Origin: Enterococcus sp. BWR-S5
Lineage (GTDB): Bacteria > Bacillota > Bacilli > Lactobacillales > Enterococcaceae
DNA: 64,000 nucleotides
Reading direction: 5' to 3'
Assembly: GCF_016745255.1 (NCBI RefSeq)
Contig: NZ_JADOEQ010000013.1
Coordinates: 62,001-126,000 of the forward strand
Positions within the stretch are counted from its first letter, which is position 1; every line of letters begins with the position of its first letter. A model generated the notes under the pieces. It was not told the DNA's origin and made no database searches. It worked only from the letters and a program-made list of their open reading frames with translations. Position numbers and translations under genes: made by a program. Below, in pieces: positions 44,112 to 55,479 of this stretch.

Positions 44112-45263
44112 TCAGACCTCTCCTTCAGACACATTCGTAGTGACATGTTCCCCTTTTCGGATGACCACTGGTTTCTCCGGAGTTCCTTTAATCTGCACAC
44201 CAGGATCCACAATGACATTTTTATCAAGTATAGCATATTCAATCCAAGCATTCGAAGCAATTTTGGCACTCGTGTTGATAATCGAATGCTTCACTACGGC
44301 GCCTTTATCGATTCTACTTCGACGTGAAACCAGCGAATGCTCCACCGTTCCTTGAATCACACAGCCGGTCGCAAACTGACTGCTGCTCACCTTTGAATCT
44401 TCAGAATAGTAGGTTGGTACTTCATTTTTCAGTTTAGTATAAATTTTTTGATTCGTGTACATTAAAGCGTTGAATTTAGCGGGCTCAAGCATATCCATAT
44501 TCGCTTTATAATAAGATTGCAGACTGTAAATATTTTTTAAATAGCCTGTATATTCATAGATTGAATTTTTTACATTCCCAAGCTGACTTTTCAGGAAATC
44601 TAACAGATTTGGCGATACATCCTGTGTCTGAGCCTTCTCCAATGACTGAATCAACCAATTGGTCTGAACAATGAATGCATCCATACTAAGATTTTCACTC
44701 TCCGTTTCAGAGCTGTAATCCTCCAAAGTATGACAGCCGCTAACCTGTCCGTTTTCATCCACATCCAATAAGGTATCTTTCGAACAAACACTTTCCCTTT
44801 TCACACGTTTATAGACCATCGTCATCGTGTTTTGTCTAGCCTGATGGATTTTCAATATCGCTCTAAGATCCAAATTACAGAGCATCCGGCTGCTCATAAT
44901 CACGGTGTATTCAGACTCAGATTTATTCAGATAATCAATCACTGAGCTGAAATAAGGTTTTCCTTCATTCTTTCTTTTAATAAAATCCTGATAGAAGTAG
45001 GTGAAAAAGCGGTTCTTCAACGAATCCAAGTTCCATTCTTTGCCGCCGCCGATATGATCAAATACTGATTGAGTTTCCCCATCATTAAAAATCATGAATA
45101 GACTGCCAATATTAGCATTCACCACGCTGGACAACTGGAAATCAATCAGCCGATACTTACAGTCAAACGGAAGCATCGCTAATGGACGTTTTTCAATCAA
45201 CGGCATTAAATCGTCAAAGCGCTCCACATTACCGATAATCGCACACATTCTATTAGTCTTCAT
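44112..45263 (-). CDS. glgD: Glucose-1-phosphate adenylyltransferase regulatory subunit GlgD
   Basis: 383 residues, homologous to GlgC but with [36 protein letters not shown] replacing the GGxGTRL catalytic loop, as expected for the non-catalytic Firmicute partner. The C-terminal left-handed helix is recognisable ([26 protein letters not shown]). It overlaps glgC by 11 bases. Confidence 0.94.
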   Translation of the reverse strand: MKTNRMCAIIGNVERFDDLMPLIEKRPLAMLPFDCKYRLIDFQLSSVVNANIGSLFMIFNDGETQSVFDHIGGGKEWNLDSLKNRFFTYFYQDFIKRKNEGKPYFSSVIDYLNKSESEYTVIMSSRMLCNLDLRAILKIHQARQNTMTMVYKRVKRESVCSKDTLLDVDENGQVSGCHTLEDYSSETESENLSMDAFIVQTNWLIQSLEKAQTQDVSPNLLDFLKSQLGNVKNSIYEYTGYLKNIYSLQSYYKANMDMLEPAKFNALMYTNQKIYTKLKNEVPTYYSEDSKVSSSQFATGCVIQGTVEHSLVSRRSRIDKGAVVKHSIINTSAKIASNAWIEYAILDKNVIVDPGVQIKGTPEKPVVIRKGEHVTTNVSEGEV

Positions 45264-46395
45264 CGCTTTTCACCCCAATTACTTCAGAATATCCTACTAC
45301 AACAATCTCTTCTTCATCATAAACCACAGCGTTATCACCAATCACTGCATCCTCACCGATAATCGCATTTTTAATTGTCACATTCTCGCCTATTTTCGCT
45401 CCGGGCATAATAATGCTTTTCTCTATCGTCGTTCCTGCTTTCACTTGAACATCCGTTGAAAGAATACTGTCCTTAATCTCTCCGGCAACATAACACCCAT
45501 CTACAATCAAGGAATTTTTCACAGAAGCGGTCTCCGTTAAAAAGTGCGGTGGTGAACTGGTGTTTTTAGAGAATATTTTCCATGACCGATCCCGAATATC
45601 CAACTCATTTTCCGGATCAATAAATTCCATATTCGCTTCCCACAGTGAATCAATCGTTCCCACATCTTTCCAATAACCATTGAAGCGATGGGCATAAACG
45701 TTGTCTCCGGCATCCAGATAAGCAGGAATAACATTTTTTCCGAAGTCCAACATTTGGCTGTCTTTTGAATAGCTGTTAGTCAACAATTCTTTTAATCGAG
45801 CCCAGTTAAAAATGTAAATACCCATTGAAGCCAGGTTATTTTTAGGCTCCTCCGGTTTCTCCTCAAATTCTATAATTCGGTCGTTCTCATCGGTATTCAT
45901 AATACCAAAACGGGAGGCCTCTTTGATTGGTACCTCAATGACCGCAACAGTCAAAGAAGCATTATTTTTCTTATGTTCTTCCAGCATTGCTTCATAGTTC
46001 ATTTTATAAATGTGGTCTCCGGAGAGTACCAGTACATATTGAGGATTCACTTGGTTGATGTAGGCAATATTTTGATAAATCGCATGAGCTGTTCCCTGAA
46101 ACCATTTTTCTCCATCTGAGCTTGAGTATGGCTGTAAAATTGTCAATCCTGAGTTGATGCCATCCAATCCCCAGCTGGCCCCGTTACCTATATGACTGTT
46201 TAAAGCCAATGGCTGGTATTGTGTTACTACAGCAACATCAGTAATCCCCGAGTTGACACAATTACTTAGGGTAAAGTCAATAATGCGATATCTGCCTCCA
46301 AATGGTACAGCAGGCTTTGCGATGTTTTTAGTTAATTTCCCTAACCTTGTTCCTTGCCCTCCGGCTAAGATCATTGCTAACATTTCATTATTCAT
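45253..46395 (-). CDS. glgC: Glucose-1-phosphate adenylyltransferase
   Basis: 380-residue ADP-glucose pyrophosphorylase, the committed step of glycogen synthesis. Motifs: [26 protein letters not shown] at residues 10-35, [34 protein letters not shown] and the C-terminal beta helix. The ATG at 46395 has no good Shine-Dalgarno (only GAAAAAAAG); instead it overlaps the stop of a 21-codon ORF (ATGA), so translation is probably coupled. Confidence 0.95.
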   Translation of the reverse strand: MNNEMLAMILAGGQGTRLGKLTKNIAKPAVPFGGRYRIIDFTLSNCVNSGITDVAVVTQYQPLALNSHIGNGASWGLDGINSGLTILQPYSSSDGEKWFQGTAHAIYQNIAYINQVNPQYVLVLSGDHIYKMNYEAMLEEHKKNNASLTVAVIEVPIKEASRFGIMNTDENDRIIEFEEKPEEPKNNLASMGIYIFNWARLKELLTNSYSKDSQMLDFGKNVIPAYLDAGDNVYAHRFNGYWKDVGTIDSLWEANMEFIDPENELDIRDRSWKIFSKNTSSPPHFLTETASVKNSLIVDGCYVAGEIKDSILSTDVQVKAGTTIEKSIIMPGAKIGENVTIKNAIIGEDAVIGDNAVVYDEEEIVVVGYSEVIGVKSDED

Positions 46396-46457
46396 CTTTT
46401 TTTCAGGTGATTGGGCGTGTTTGCAACCGACAGTTGAGAGGTCAATGCTTCAAACAT
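46392..46457 (-). CDS. Possible 21-aa leader ORF coupled to glgC
   Basis: On the minus strand an ATG at 46457, preceded by AAGGGGG (9 bases) and an AGGAGG farther up, opens a 21-codon frame, [11 protein letters not shown]...LKKR. It ends in a TGA that overlaps the glgC ATG as ATGA. As glgC lacks its own RBS, this ORF probably delivers ribosomes to it. It fills part of the 160-base gap after glgB. Confidence 0.5.
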   Translation of the reverse strand: MFEALTSQLSVANTPNHLKKR

Positions 46458-46555
46458 ATCCCAAATCCCCCTTGCCTCCTTTCATCCTCAAAATTCTATG
46501 CATCCTTTGATTTTACAGAACTGACAAAAGGTTCACTTTCGCCTGAACCAATCAA

Positions 46556-48478
<1,923 letters not shown>

Positions 48479-48629
48479 TCTCAACCTCCTCTTCTGAACC
48501 TGTTTTTTTTTGGGGGAGTCCCCTCAATTTCAGGAGCATTTCCATTTTTTAATCAAATTTTCATTTTCGATTTAAGTATAAAGGAAATGGAAAAAAAATA
48601 AAAATAAAAGCAAATAACTCCCACACTTC
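48479..48629 (-). other. Leader region of the glg operon
   Basis: AT-rich leader. On the minus strand an alternative promoter is possible at TATACT (48575-48580) with a poor -35 16 bases up. A short GGGGACTCCCC hairpin lies about 30 bases before glgB. No ORF. Confidence 0.35.
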
Positions 48630-48638
48630 ATTTTACCA
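48630..48638 (-). promoter_or_regulatory. Candidate extended -10 promoter of the glg operon
   Basis: On the minus strand TGGTAAAAT: TG, one base, then TAAAAT (48630-48635). It abuts the cre site, so CcpA bound there would cover the -15 to -28 region. Confidence 0.45.
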
Positions 48639-48652
48639 TAAAAGCGCTTTCA
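48639..48652 (-). promoter_or_regulatory. cre site (CcpA) of the glg operon
   Basis: TGAAAGCGCTTTTA on the minus strand fits TGWAARCGYTWNCW with a single mismatch and is nearly palindromic. It indicates carbon catabolite control of glycogen metabolism. Confidence 0.75.
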
Positions 48653-48934
48653 TTCGTTGTTTTTATTGATTTTTTATTAAAAAACATTTTAGCTGTTTCC
48701 CGATGAAAAACAGGTTTAATTGTATATATCCTATCATTGCAAATTGTAATAAAAACATCATCAATCAAAATAATTAAACGAATATAACAAAACTGAAAAT
48801 TAGAATTCAATAATACATTTTTTTGTTTATCCATAAGATTCATTGACTGCTCTTATCCCCAAAAGATGAACAGCTTTTGATTGGGAAAATTGGCTATTTT
48901 CGAAAAACTTGAATAAACAGCCATAGGAGTTCTC

Positions 48935-48979
48935 AAAAAAACGATAGAATAATCGGGTTTCCGACTAAACTATCGTTTT
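48935..48979 (-). terminator. Terminator of the CHAP/GW lysin gene
   Basis: On the minus strand AAAACGATAG pairs with CTATCGTTTT, with an inner TCGG/CCGA, and is followed by TTTTTTT. It ends 36 bases after the stop. Confidence 0.85.
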
Positions 48980-49014
48980 CCTAACATATCATTTGTTCCA
49001 GGTTAAAATCAATT

Positions 49015-50466
49015 TCATTTAAAGTTTCGATAATCTGACCAATACATTTTGTTATCAACAGTAAATTGATAGTACGTATTATTCGATTGAGTCTTTACTC
49101 TTCTTGAAATCTGGACTGTTCGACCAGCAAATTCTTTAGTACTTCCCAATGTTTTATAGGTTAATGCGTTGTATGGGTTATTTCCATACTCGTCATATTG
49201 TGATGGTGTCACAACCAACTTAACATTGTATACTACATCTTCAACCGTTTTATCCAAATTTTCAAAATTGCGATGATCCGCCCAATACTGCTTTCCATTT
49301 AAAGTGAATTGATACAGCGTGTTATTACCTGACGTTTTAGCAACCTTGTGTATTGGTACATTTCTTCCAACGAAACCGCTCAAACTTCCTAATAAAGTAT
49401 ATCCTGCTGTATTATATGGAACATTGCCATATTCATTGTATGGAGAACTGATGATTCGCCAGGTTCTGCTTGTGGTCGTTTCACTACTTATAGTATCTCT
49501 TAATGACAGATTTCGACAATCTGTCCAATAGTCTTTTCCATCAATTCTAAATTTGTAATAGGTTCCACCATTCTTGGCTTTTACTAAATTCAAAACAGTT
49601 ACTTCTCTACCTGAAAATGATTTAGTGCTACCTAATGTCCTGTAATCCAATTCATTATATGAATTACTTCCATACTCGTCATATTGTGATGGAGTTACCT
49701 TTGCAGCCCTATTCATAGCAGTATTAGAAATAGTATTATCTACTGCTGAGAAATTCCGATAATCCGCCCAATAGCTATTCCCATCAATCTTAAATTGATA
49801 TAGTTTGTTATTAGCAGAAGTAACAGCTACTTGTGTAATTGTTACAGCTTTATTTACCATTGAGCTTAGGCTTCCTAGTACCTTATATCCTTGTGTCTTA
49901 TAAGGTGCATTGCCATATTCATTGTAAATACTGCTAATGATTTTCGCACTCCTAGTAATGCCATATTGCGTTTTTATGGTATCATACGTTGCCGGATTTT
50001 TAAACGTATTACTTGGTGCATGAAGAATGCATCTAACTGATCTACTCGATGAAAGCCCTGCATAATTACTCCCATTATAACTGTACGTTACTCGCCCATT
50101 TGCTGAAGCATTCTGTTCTACAGCATAAATAATCCCTTTGCTTACATCAGTGTAATCAACGACTGACACATGTCCATATGCATTTGTACTAGTGGTATTT
50201 TCAATAACTAAATCTCCCGGAACTGGGATATATTTAGAACCTGGGTTGTATCTGGTTAACCCCGGTGATCCTTCCGGAATATACGTTGCTCCCCCATTAC
50301 CAGCAGCATATACTCTTGGCCAACCAAATTTTGGGTATAGCCTTCCCTGTGGCAATTCAACACATTGATAACGTGTATTGTAATTACCTCCATTTGCATA
50401 TACGGGAACCCCTTGTCCGCCTAGCCATTGATTTCCCGCAATTAAAACTGCTCCTTCGTTTGCCAT
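49015..50466 (-). CDS. CHAP-domain lysin with four GW-type repeats
   Basis: 483 residues. The N-terminal CHAP amidase/endopeptidase domain (about 1-145) has its Cys in RYQCVELPQGRLY and His in NAYGHVSVVDY. Four approximately 80-residue GW/SH3-like repeats follow, each with a motif such as YNEYGN.PY....Y..LGS and YWADYRNF, which would bind teichoic or lipoteichoic acids. The ATG at 50466 has AAGGAGAG. There is no signal peptide, lipobox or sortase motif, as in phage endolysins, yet no holin or phage gene is near. It probably hydrolyses peptidoglycan after unusual release. Confidence 0.85.
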   Translation of the reverse strand: MANEGAVLIAGNQWLGGQGVPVYANGGNYNTRYQCVELPQGRLYPKFGWPRVYAAGNGGATYIPEGSPGLTRYNPGSKYIPVPGDLVIENTTSTNAYGHVSVVDYTDVSKGIIYAVEQNASANGRVTYSYNGSNYAGLSSSRSVRCILHAPSNTFKNPATYDTIKTQYGITRSAKIISSIYNEYGNAPYKTQGYKVLGSLSSMVNKAVTITQVAVTSANNKLYQFKIDGNSYWADYRNFSAVDNTISNTAMNRAAKVTPSQYDEYGSNSYNELDYRTLGSTKSFSGREVTVLNLVKAKNGGTYYKFRIDGKDYWTDCRNLSLRDTISSETTTSRTWRIISSPYNEYGNVPYNTAGYTLLGSLSGFVGRNVPIHKVAKTSGNNTLYQFTLNGKQYWADHRNFENLDKTVEDVVYNVKLVVTPSQYDEYGNNPYNALTYKTLGSTKEFAGRTVQISRRVKTQSNNTYYQFTVDNKMYWSDYRNFK

Positions 50467-50521
50467 TTCATTCTCTCCTTCTATAAAAATAAATAGCGCC
50501 ATATACTATAAATGACAACTA

Positions 50522-50568
50522 AGTATAATTATCATCATATAGCTAAGCAAAAACGTCTTTTTGCTTAG
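50522..50568 (-). promoter_or_regulatory. Lysin promoter with overlapping inverted repeat
   Basis: On the minus strand there is TTGCTT (50545-50550), 17 bases and TATACT (50522-50527). CTAAGCAAAAA (50543-50553) and TTTTTGCTTAG (50558-50568) form a perfect inverted repeat over the -35, suggesting an operator. The rest of the gap to 50824 shows no other clear signal; TACAAT at 50765-50770 is a weak -10 for the + gene. Confidence 0.55.
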
Positions 50569-50824
50569 TTTCAATTTACTATATAAATCAAGTAATCAAA
50601 TTCGGAAATAGTTCGCTTTTTTATACTATTTTATTCCAACTACACATCCTTATACTTCTATTTTACAAACCCCGGTATTTGAGAATTATTCATTCTTAAC
50701 TTTCTGTGCAAGAGCAATTACGAAAATTTTCTTATCTTAATTAGAAATTACATTGCATTTTAAATACAATCATGTTACAGTTATGTTGCAAATATTTCAA
50801 AAAAATAATTGGGAGGAAGTAAAA

Positions 50825-51802
50825 ATGAAAAAAATTAAGTTTGTTGGATTGGTTGGTATTTTATCGTTATCTTTATGTGTTACTTCAAAAGCATTTGCAG
50901 AAACAGATTCCACTGAGATGGAGAGCAGCTCCGCTCAAACCATTGAAACGTCAACCTCAGAAAGTTCCCTTGAAGAAAGCTCAGCTAGTTCCACAAGTGA
51001 GGAACCAGTGCCTGATACTTCAATACCTTTTACCTCAAGCAAAACCGAGAAGTTAGATGCTTCCAGCACCGGCTCTATTACAGAAATAAACCTTTCTTCA
51101 GTAATCACTGCCTTTCATGAAAAAGGAGATAAAATCAGCGCTATTGGTTTTCAAGTCGGCATAGAGAATTCATTGAACAAAAAGCTTACAAATTATCGTT
51201 TTGAAACTGGGGAAGATTTCATTGCTGATACAGTAGGGATTCATACAACTAAGATATTAGCGGATCTTGATGGAGAAACGACCTATTTAATCACTTGTTC
51301 TTACTCCGTACAAAATAACGTTAATACTATCCCGGCGCCAGAGCTCTCTTATGATGCGGAAAATCATGTACTGAATGGAAAGACATTGCCAAATCATAAA
51401 ATTAATTTCTACAAAGTCGGTTTGGCAAGTGGTGAAGAGTTCAACGAAATTAGTACTGTAGCAGATGAATATGGAAACTTTTCTATCTCGGCAGATAAGT
51501 TTGAGCGTGGCCGTTTAATGGCAGCGATAGTTTCTTCCCCGGATGGCCTAGAATTCAGTGATGCGACGCAATTCAAAATTCCATTAGCGGATACAACACA
51601 ATCTACTACGGAATCAACTGGCAGTTCAGAAGCTCAAACATCAGAGAGCACGACAAATTCTGCTAAACCTAAACCAGCAACTGGGAAGGCGTTGCCTTCG
51701 ACTGGCGAGGAAAATGATACTACCCTAAAAGCCAGCGGTATGTTAGCATTCCTTGGAGCCTTTAGTATGTTTTTAGTGAAAAAACGGAACGTGAACAAAT
51801 AA
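50825..51802 (+). CDS. LPXTG-anchored surface protein
   Basis: 325 residues. A signal peptide (KKIKFVGLVGILSLSLCVTSKAFA, 1-25) is followed by a Ser/Thr/Glu-rich stalk (about 26-90), a beta-rich domain (100-270), a second Ser/Thr linker and the sorting signal LPSTGEEN with a hydrophobic stretch and KKRNVNK tail. It should be linked to the wall by sortase A. The ATG at 50825 has GGGAGG. The ligand is unknown. Confidence 0.88.
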   Translation: MKKIKFVGLVGILSLSLCVTSKAFAETDSTEMESSSAQTIETSTSESSLEESSASSTSEEPVPDTSIPFTSSKTEKLDASSTGSITEINLSSVITAFHEKGDKISAIGFQVGIENSLNKKLTNYRFETGEDFIADTVGIHTTKILADLDGETTYLITCSYSVQNNVNTIPAPELSYDAENHVLNGKTLPNHKINFYKVGLASGEEFNEISTVADEYGNFSISADKFERGRLMAAIVSSPDGLEFSDATQFKIPLADTTQSTTESTGSSEAQTSESTTNSAKPKPATGKALPSTGEENDTTLKASGMLAFLGAFSMFLVKKRNVNK

Positions 51803-51810
51803 AAATAATA

Positions 51811-51858
51811 TAGCAGAGCAATGATACTTCCGTTTTTAGAAGTATCATTGCTCTGCTA
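51811..51858 (+). terminator. Terminator of the surface-protein gene
   Basis: A perfect 20-base stem, TAGCAGAGCAATGATACTTC with its complement, around CGTTTTTA. It is followed by TTTGTTT. Confidence 0.85.
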
Positions 51859-51912
51859 TTTGTTTACATTCTTTTTATATCTGTTTGCTAATCAAGTGTT
51901 CCTTTATTTCTG

Positions 51913-52326
51913 TTATTTGGCTCTCTTTTTATACTCGATCAATTGATAGACATCGGGTAATACGCTTTCGCTGGAGATATCGATTTTAAGCGTGGTTAAC
52001 TTACTACCATTGGGCGGTGTATTGGAAAATAATTGTTTTAGTTCCTCTGCGATATCTAGTTCTAAAACGCCTTGTTTATTTCTTTCATTGAAATGAAGAC
52101 CGATAGTGAAATGCCCCTCCGCCGGTTCTCCCCAGAATATTGTTTTTTTCTTCCGAGTAGCCTTGGCAAGCCAGCCTCCATCCCTGTAAAAACGCCACTC
52201 CAGACTCGCTTCAAAATCTGATAATTTTTCTACTAATGCTTTATAGGCAGAAAAGCTATCTCCTAGGACAATTTTTAAATTTTCATCCGTTGGCTCCACA
52301 CTCTTATCTTTTTTGAAATCTATCAT
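51913..52326 (-). CDS. DUF3788 family protein
   Basis: 137 residues. WRFYRDGGWLAKATRKKKTIFW and FTIGLHFNERNK match the DUF3788 pattern, small soluble proteins often encoded near AraC/GyrI-type regulators. The start overlaps the AraC-type gene by 4 bases. Function unknown. Confidence 0.7.
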   Translation of the reverse strand: MIDFKKDKSVEPTDENLKIVLGDSFSAYKALVEKLSDFEASLEWRFYRDGGWLAKATRKKKTIFWGEPAEGHFTIGLHFNERNKQGVLELDIAEELKQLFSNTPPNGSKLTTLKIDISSESVLPDVYQLIEYKKRAK

Positions 52327-53201
52327 CCTAAATCAACCTCTCTTTCAGTCGCTTTTTTGATAGGCAGCCAATACTCAAGAAGAGTTCTCTCTTTACCAGC
52401 TTTAACATGGACTGAAATATCAGGACCATTGTCATATTCATAGCCGCTTGTTGGCAGCCACTCTGAAATCACGCGCTTCCCTAACTCCTGTGTTTCTTCA
52501 ATTGTCTTTCCCTCGTATGAAAAAATGGCCCAAGTATAAGCAGCCACTATATACTCCTCCAGAGGCTCTTCTATAGGTGCATCGGTTGCAACCGAAATCA
52601 AATACCGCCAATGCTCCGTAGTATCATCTGGTGCCATCACTTCAAGTAAGCCCAACGGCTCTTTTTCCATTACTCTCTCTAAATTCTGAATTGTACCGTT
52701 TTCTTCAGCCATTTTCCACATTTGTTCAATCGGCTCATTCATCTCTTCAAAATCACCAAAAAGTGGAATAGAAATACCGGCCACACGAAAGGCTTCTTTT
52801 GTCTCAATCCTGAAATCCAGACTTTCTGCTCCTTTTACGACCATTTGAAAGCTAAGAGGTGCATACGATTTAATTGGTACACCGTCTAATTTAACGAGAG
52901 AAGGTGCGATTCCATGTACGCTTTGAAATGCACGATTAAATGCAGTAGGTGAGTGGTAGCCGTATTTTAATGCCACATCTATAATTTTCATATCAGCACT
53001 TTTTAAATCGGTCACTGCCAAGGTCATTCTTCTGCGCCGAATATATTCTGATAAAGGCGTTCCTGTCATATAAGCAAACATTCTCTGAAAATGATAAGCA
53101 GAGCAGCCTGCTACTTTAGCAATATCCTCTGTATTCAACGTTTCTGTAATATGTTGTTCGATATAGAGAATGGCTGCATTCATTTTTTCTATCCAATCCA
53201 T
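52323..53201 (-). CDS. AraC-family regulator with GyrI-like effector domain
   Basis: 292 residues. Two helix-turn-helix motifs lie in the N-terminal 100 residues (NTEDIAKVAGCSAYHFQRMF, IIDVALKYGYHSPTAFNRAFQSVHG). An effector-binding GyrI-like domain follows and ends with LLEYWLPIKK, as in Rob/BltR-like multidrug sensors. The ATG at 53201 is used because GGAG is spaced for it; ATG 53210 is too close to that site. Confidence 0.87.
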   Translation of the reverse strand: MDWIEKMNAAILYIEQHITETLNTEDIAKVAGCSAYHFQRMFAYMTGTPLSEYIRRRRMTLAVTDLKSADMKIIDVALKYGYHSPTAFNRAFQSVHGIAPSLVKLDGVPIKSYAPLSFQMVVKGAESLDFRIETKEAFRVAGISIPLFGDFEEMNEPIEQMWKMAEENGTIQNLERVMEKEPLGLLEVMAPDDTTEHWRYLISVATDAPIEEPLEEYIVAAYTWAIFSYEGKTIEETQELGKRVISEWLPTSGYEYDNGPDISVHVKAGKERTLLEYWLPIKKATEREVDLG

Positions 53202-53321
53202 TTTTATCATCTCCGATACTATTTATATACTCTATTATAAGGCACCGAAAAAATTCCGTCCTCTCCTCTTGCATAATAATTAGAGAGCAGGTATGTCTCC
53301 CTGTATAAGAAACATGCCAAA

Positions 53322-53365
53322 TAAAAAATGCTGGAAAGCTTGCTTAGCAGCATTTCCAGCATTTT
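53322..53365 (-). terminator. Terminator of the methionine-transport operon
   Basis: On the minus strand AAAATGCTGGAAA pairs with TTTCCAGCATTTT and continues into TTTATTT. It lies after the amidohydrolase gene. Confidence 0.8.
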
Positions 53366-53410
53366 CTATTTTTTATCTCATAAAAACAGTTCTCACTATT
53401 TTGATTTTCC

Positions 53411-54601
53411 TTATTCCGCCAGATAGCTTAGCGCATACTGAACGTGGTATTCTGTTGCATAGGCTAAACCATCCTCATCGATATCAAACTTTTCATGATG
53501 GTGCCCGTACTGAGTTTCCTCATTAGCCAAATTACGGGTACCGACACGGCCATAAACACCAGGAGCTTTACTCAGGAAATCAGCAAAATCATCAGCGCCT
53601 AAGCTTTTCGGATGATCCTTGATAACATTTTCTGCACCAACAATATCTGCCGCTACCTCCTGTGCCAATACAGTCGCCTCTTCCTCATTAATCAACGGAC
53701 CTGCCGCGTCATAAACTGAGAAATGTGAAATCTTGGTACGATGTGCTTCAGCAATTTGATTGGCAATTTCTTCAACCCTTTTTAAAACAAACGCACGCGT
53801 CTCATGACTAAACGTCCGAACCGTTCCTTCGATTTCAGCGTGATTGGCGACGATGTTATAGCGTGTCCCTGCTTTAATCACACCAATGCCAACAACAACT
53901 GTATCCAAAGGTGAGACTTCTCTTGCAACAATCTTTTGCAGTTCTACGACAATACTGGCTGCTGCCAATGCTGCATCACGACCCACATCAGGTTGTGCTA
54001 CATGGCTGCTGAAGCCTTCTACTTCAATTTTGAATATATCACAGGAAGCATTCGTTGGTCCTTTTGTCGCAACCAGCTTGCCAACCTCCACACTGGAATC
54101 TAAATGAATTCCGAATACACGATCAACATTTTCTACAAACCCGCCATCTACAAACTGGCAAGCTCCGGCACCAATTTCTTCTGCCGGCTGAAAAGCCAAT
54201 AGGATGGTTCCGACAAAATCCTTGTCGCGATTTTTCAATATTTTGGCAGCCCCTAATAATGCAGCCGCATGACCATCATGTCCACAAGCATGATTCAGTC
54301 CCGGATTTTTTGACTGATAGTCTTTCTCAGTTTTATCCTCCAGCTCCAACGCATCAATATCCGCACGTAATAGAATGGTTTTTCCTGGTGCACGTCCTTC
54401 AATTGTTGCAAGCACACCCGTTTCTCCAACCTCGACAAAAGGAATAGTTAGTGCTGTTAGTTCCTCTTTAATCCTTTTGATTGTTTGAAATTCCTTTAAG
54501 CTTGCTTCAGGATATTGATGAAAGTGTCTGCGTAACGCGATGACTTCTTCCTTTCCTGCTAATACTTCATCTCTGATTGATTTTTCAACGGCTATACTCA
54601 T
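53411..54601 (-). CDS. M20-family amidohydrolase (N-acyl amino acid hydrolase-like)
   Basis: 396 residues. The metal-binding sequence NHACGHDGHAAALLGA, the glutamate pair QPAEEIGAG and SLGADDFADFLSKAPG are typical of the M20D amidohydrolase (hippurate/N-acetyl-amino-acid hydrolase) group. RBS AGGAGG. As the fourth gene behind metNIQ it may release methionine from imported N-acyl-methionine; that is inferred from context. Confidence 0.88.
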   Translation of the reverse strand: MSIAVEKSIRDEVLAGKEEVIALRRHFHQYPEASLKEFQTIKRIKEELTALTIPFVEVGETGVLATIEGRAPGKTILLRADIDALELEDKTEKDYQSKNPGLNHACGHDGHAAALLGAAKILKNRDKDFVGTILLAFQPAEEIGAGACQFVDGGFVENVDRVFGIHLDSSVEVGKLVATKGPTNASCDIFKIEVEGFSSHVAQPDVGRDAALAAASIVVELQKIVAREVSPLDTVVVGIGVIKAGTRYNIVANHAEIEGTVRTFSHETRAFVLKRVEEIANQIAEAHRTKISHFSVYDAAGPLINEEEATVLAQEVAADIVGAENVIKDHPKSLGADDFADFLSKAPGVYGRVGTRNLANEETQYGHHHEKFDIDEDGLAYATEYHVQYALSYLAE

Positions 54602-54624
54602 GGCTGATTCCTCCTAATTTTTGA

Positions 54625-55458
54625 TTATTTACGTCCAAATGTTTCCCATGCCGGAACACTTGAACCTTTTGATGTTTCTTCAATTACTTTTTTCGTATCT
54701 TCTTGCTGGTAAGCATCGACAATTTTTTGATAAAGCTCATTCTCTTCATCTTCTTTTCTTGCAACAATGATGTTCACATACGGCTTCGATTTTTCATCGA
54801 CAGGCTCTAGATAGATGGCATCCTCTGTTGGTACAAAGCCTGCATCGACAGCCATTCCGCTATTGATAACTGAAGCATCGACATCCTGTAACGCTCGTGC
54901 CGTTTGAGCAGCATCCAGCTCTGTGATTTTCAAATTCAATTTATTTTCTGTAATGTCGTTGACAGTTGGTGTCTGCTGTTTTGCAGGATCAACTTCAATC
55001 AAACCGGCACTTTGAAGCAGCAGCAAGGCTCTCCCACCATTGGTTGTATCATTTGGAATCGCAATTTCTGCCCCCTCCTTAAGCTCTTTGACATCCTTAA
55101 TTTTTTCGGAATAGATACCTAATGGCGCACTGACTGTATTCCCGATAGAAACTAGCTCGGTCTTATGCTCCGTATTGTAATTATCTAAAAAGATTTGATG
55201 CTGAAATGAATTCAAATCTATTTCTTTTTCTGCTAATGCAGCGTTTGGTTGCGTGTAATCTGAAAACTCAATGATTTCCAAGTCGATATCTTCTGATTTC
55301 AGACGATCCTTCACGGATTCCCAAACCTCATTATTCGCACCGACAACACCTAATTTAACCTTCTCTGTTTTGTCACTTTTGGCACTCCCTGAAGAACAAC
55401 CTGCCAATACCAATCCTGCTAATGCTGCTACTGCTAAAATTTTTACTGTCTTTTTCAT
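54625..55458 (-). CDS. metQ: Methionine-binding lipoprotein MetQ
   Basis: 277 residues. Lipoprotein signal peptide with lipobox VLAGC (Cys about 21). The NlpA fold includes VKLGVVGANNEVWESV, DLNSFQHQIFLDNYN, APLGIYSEKIKDVKEL and AIPNDTTNGGRALLLLQ. Delivers L- or D-methionine to MetNI. Confidence 0.93.
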   Translation of the reverse strand: MKKTVKILAVAALAGLVLAGCSSGSAKSDKTEKVKLGVVGANNEVWESVKDRLKSEDIDLEIIEFSDYTQPNAALAEKEIDLNSFQHQIFLDNYNTEHKTELVSIGNTVSAPLGIYSEKIKDVKELKEGAEIAIPNDTTNGGRALLLLQSAGLIEVDPAKQQTPTVNDITENKLNLKITELDAAQTARALQDVDASVINSGMAVDAGFVPTEDAIYLEPVDEKSKPYVNIIVARKEDEENELYQKIVDAYQQEDTKKVIEETSKGSSVPAWETFGRK

Positions 55459-55479
55459 CCTATTTCCTCTTTTCTCAAA

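Noticed and set aside
48628-48843. 71-codon minus-strand ORF upstream of glgB
   Set aside because: It covers the cre site and promoter, has low-complexity composition and no convincing RBS.
49015-50466. CHAP/GW lysin as part of a prophage
   Set aside because: No holin, structural or phage regulatory gene lies on either side.
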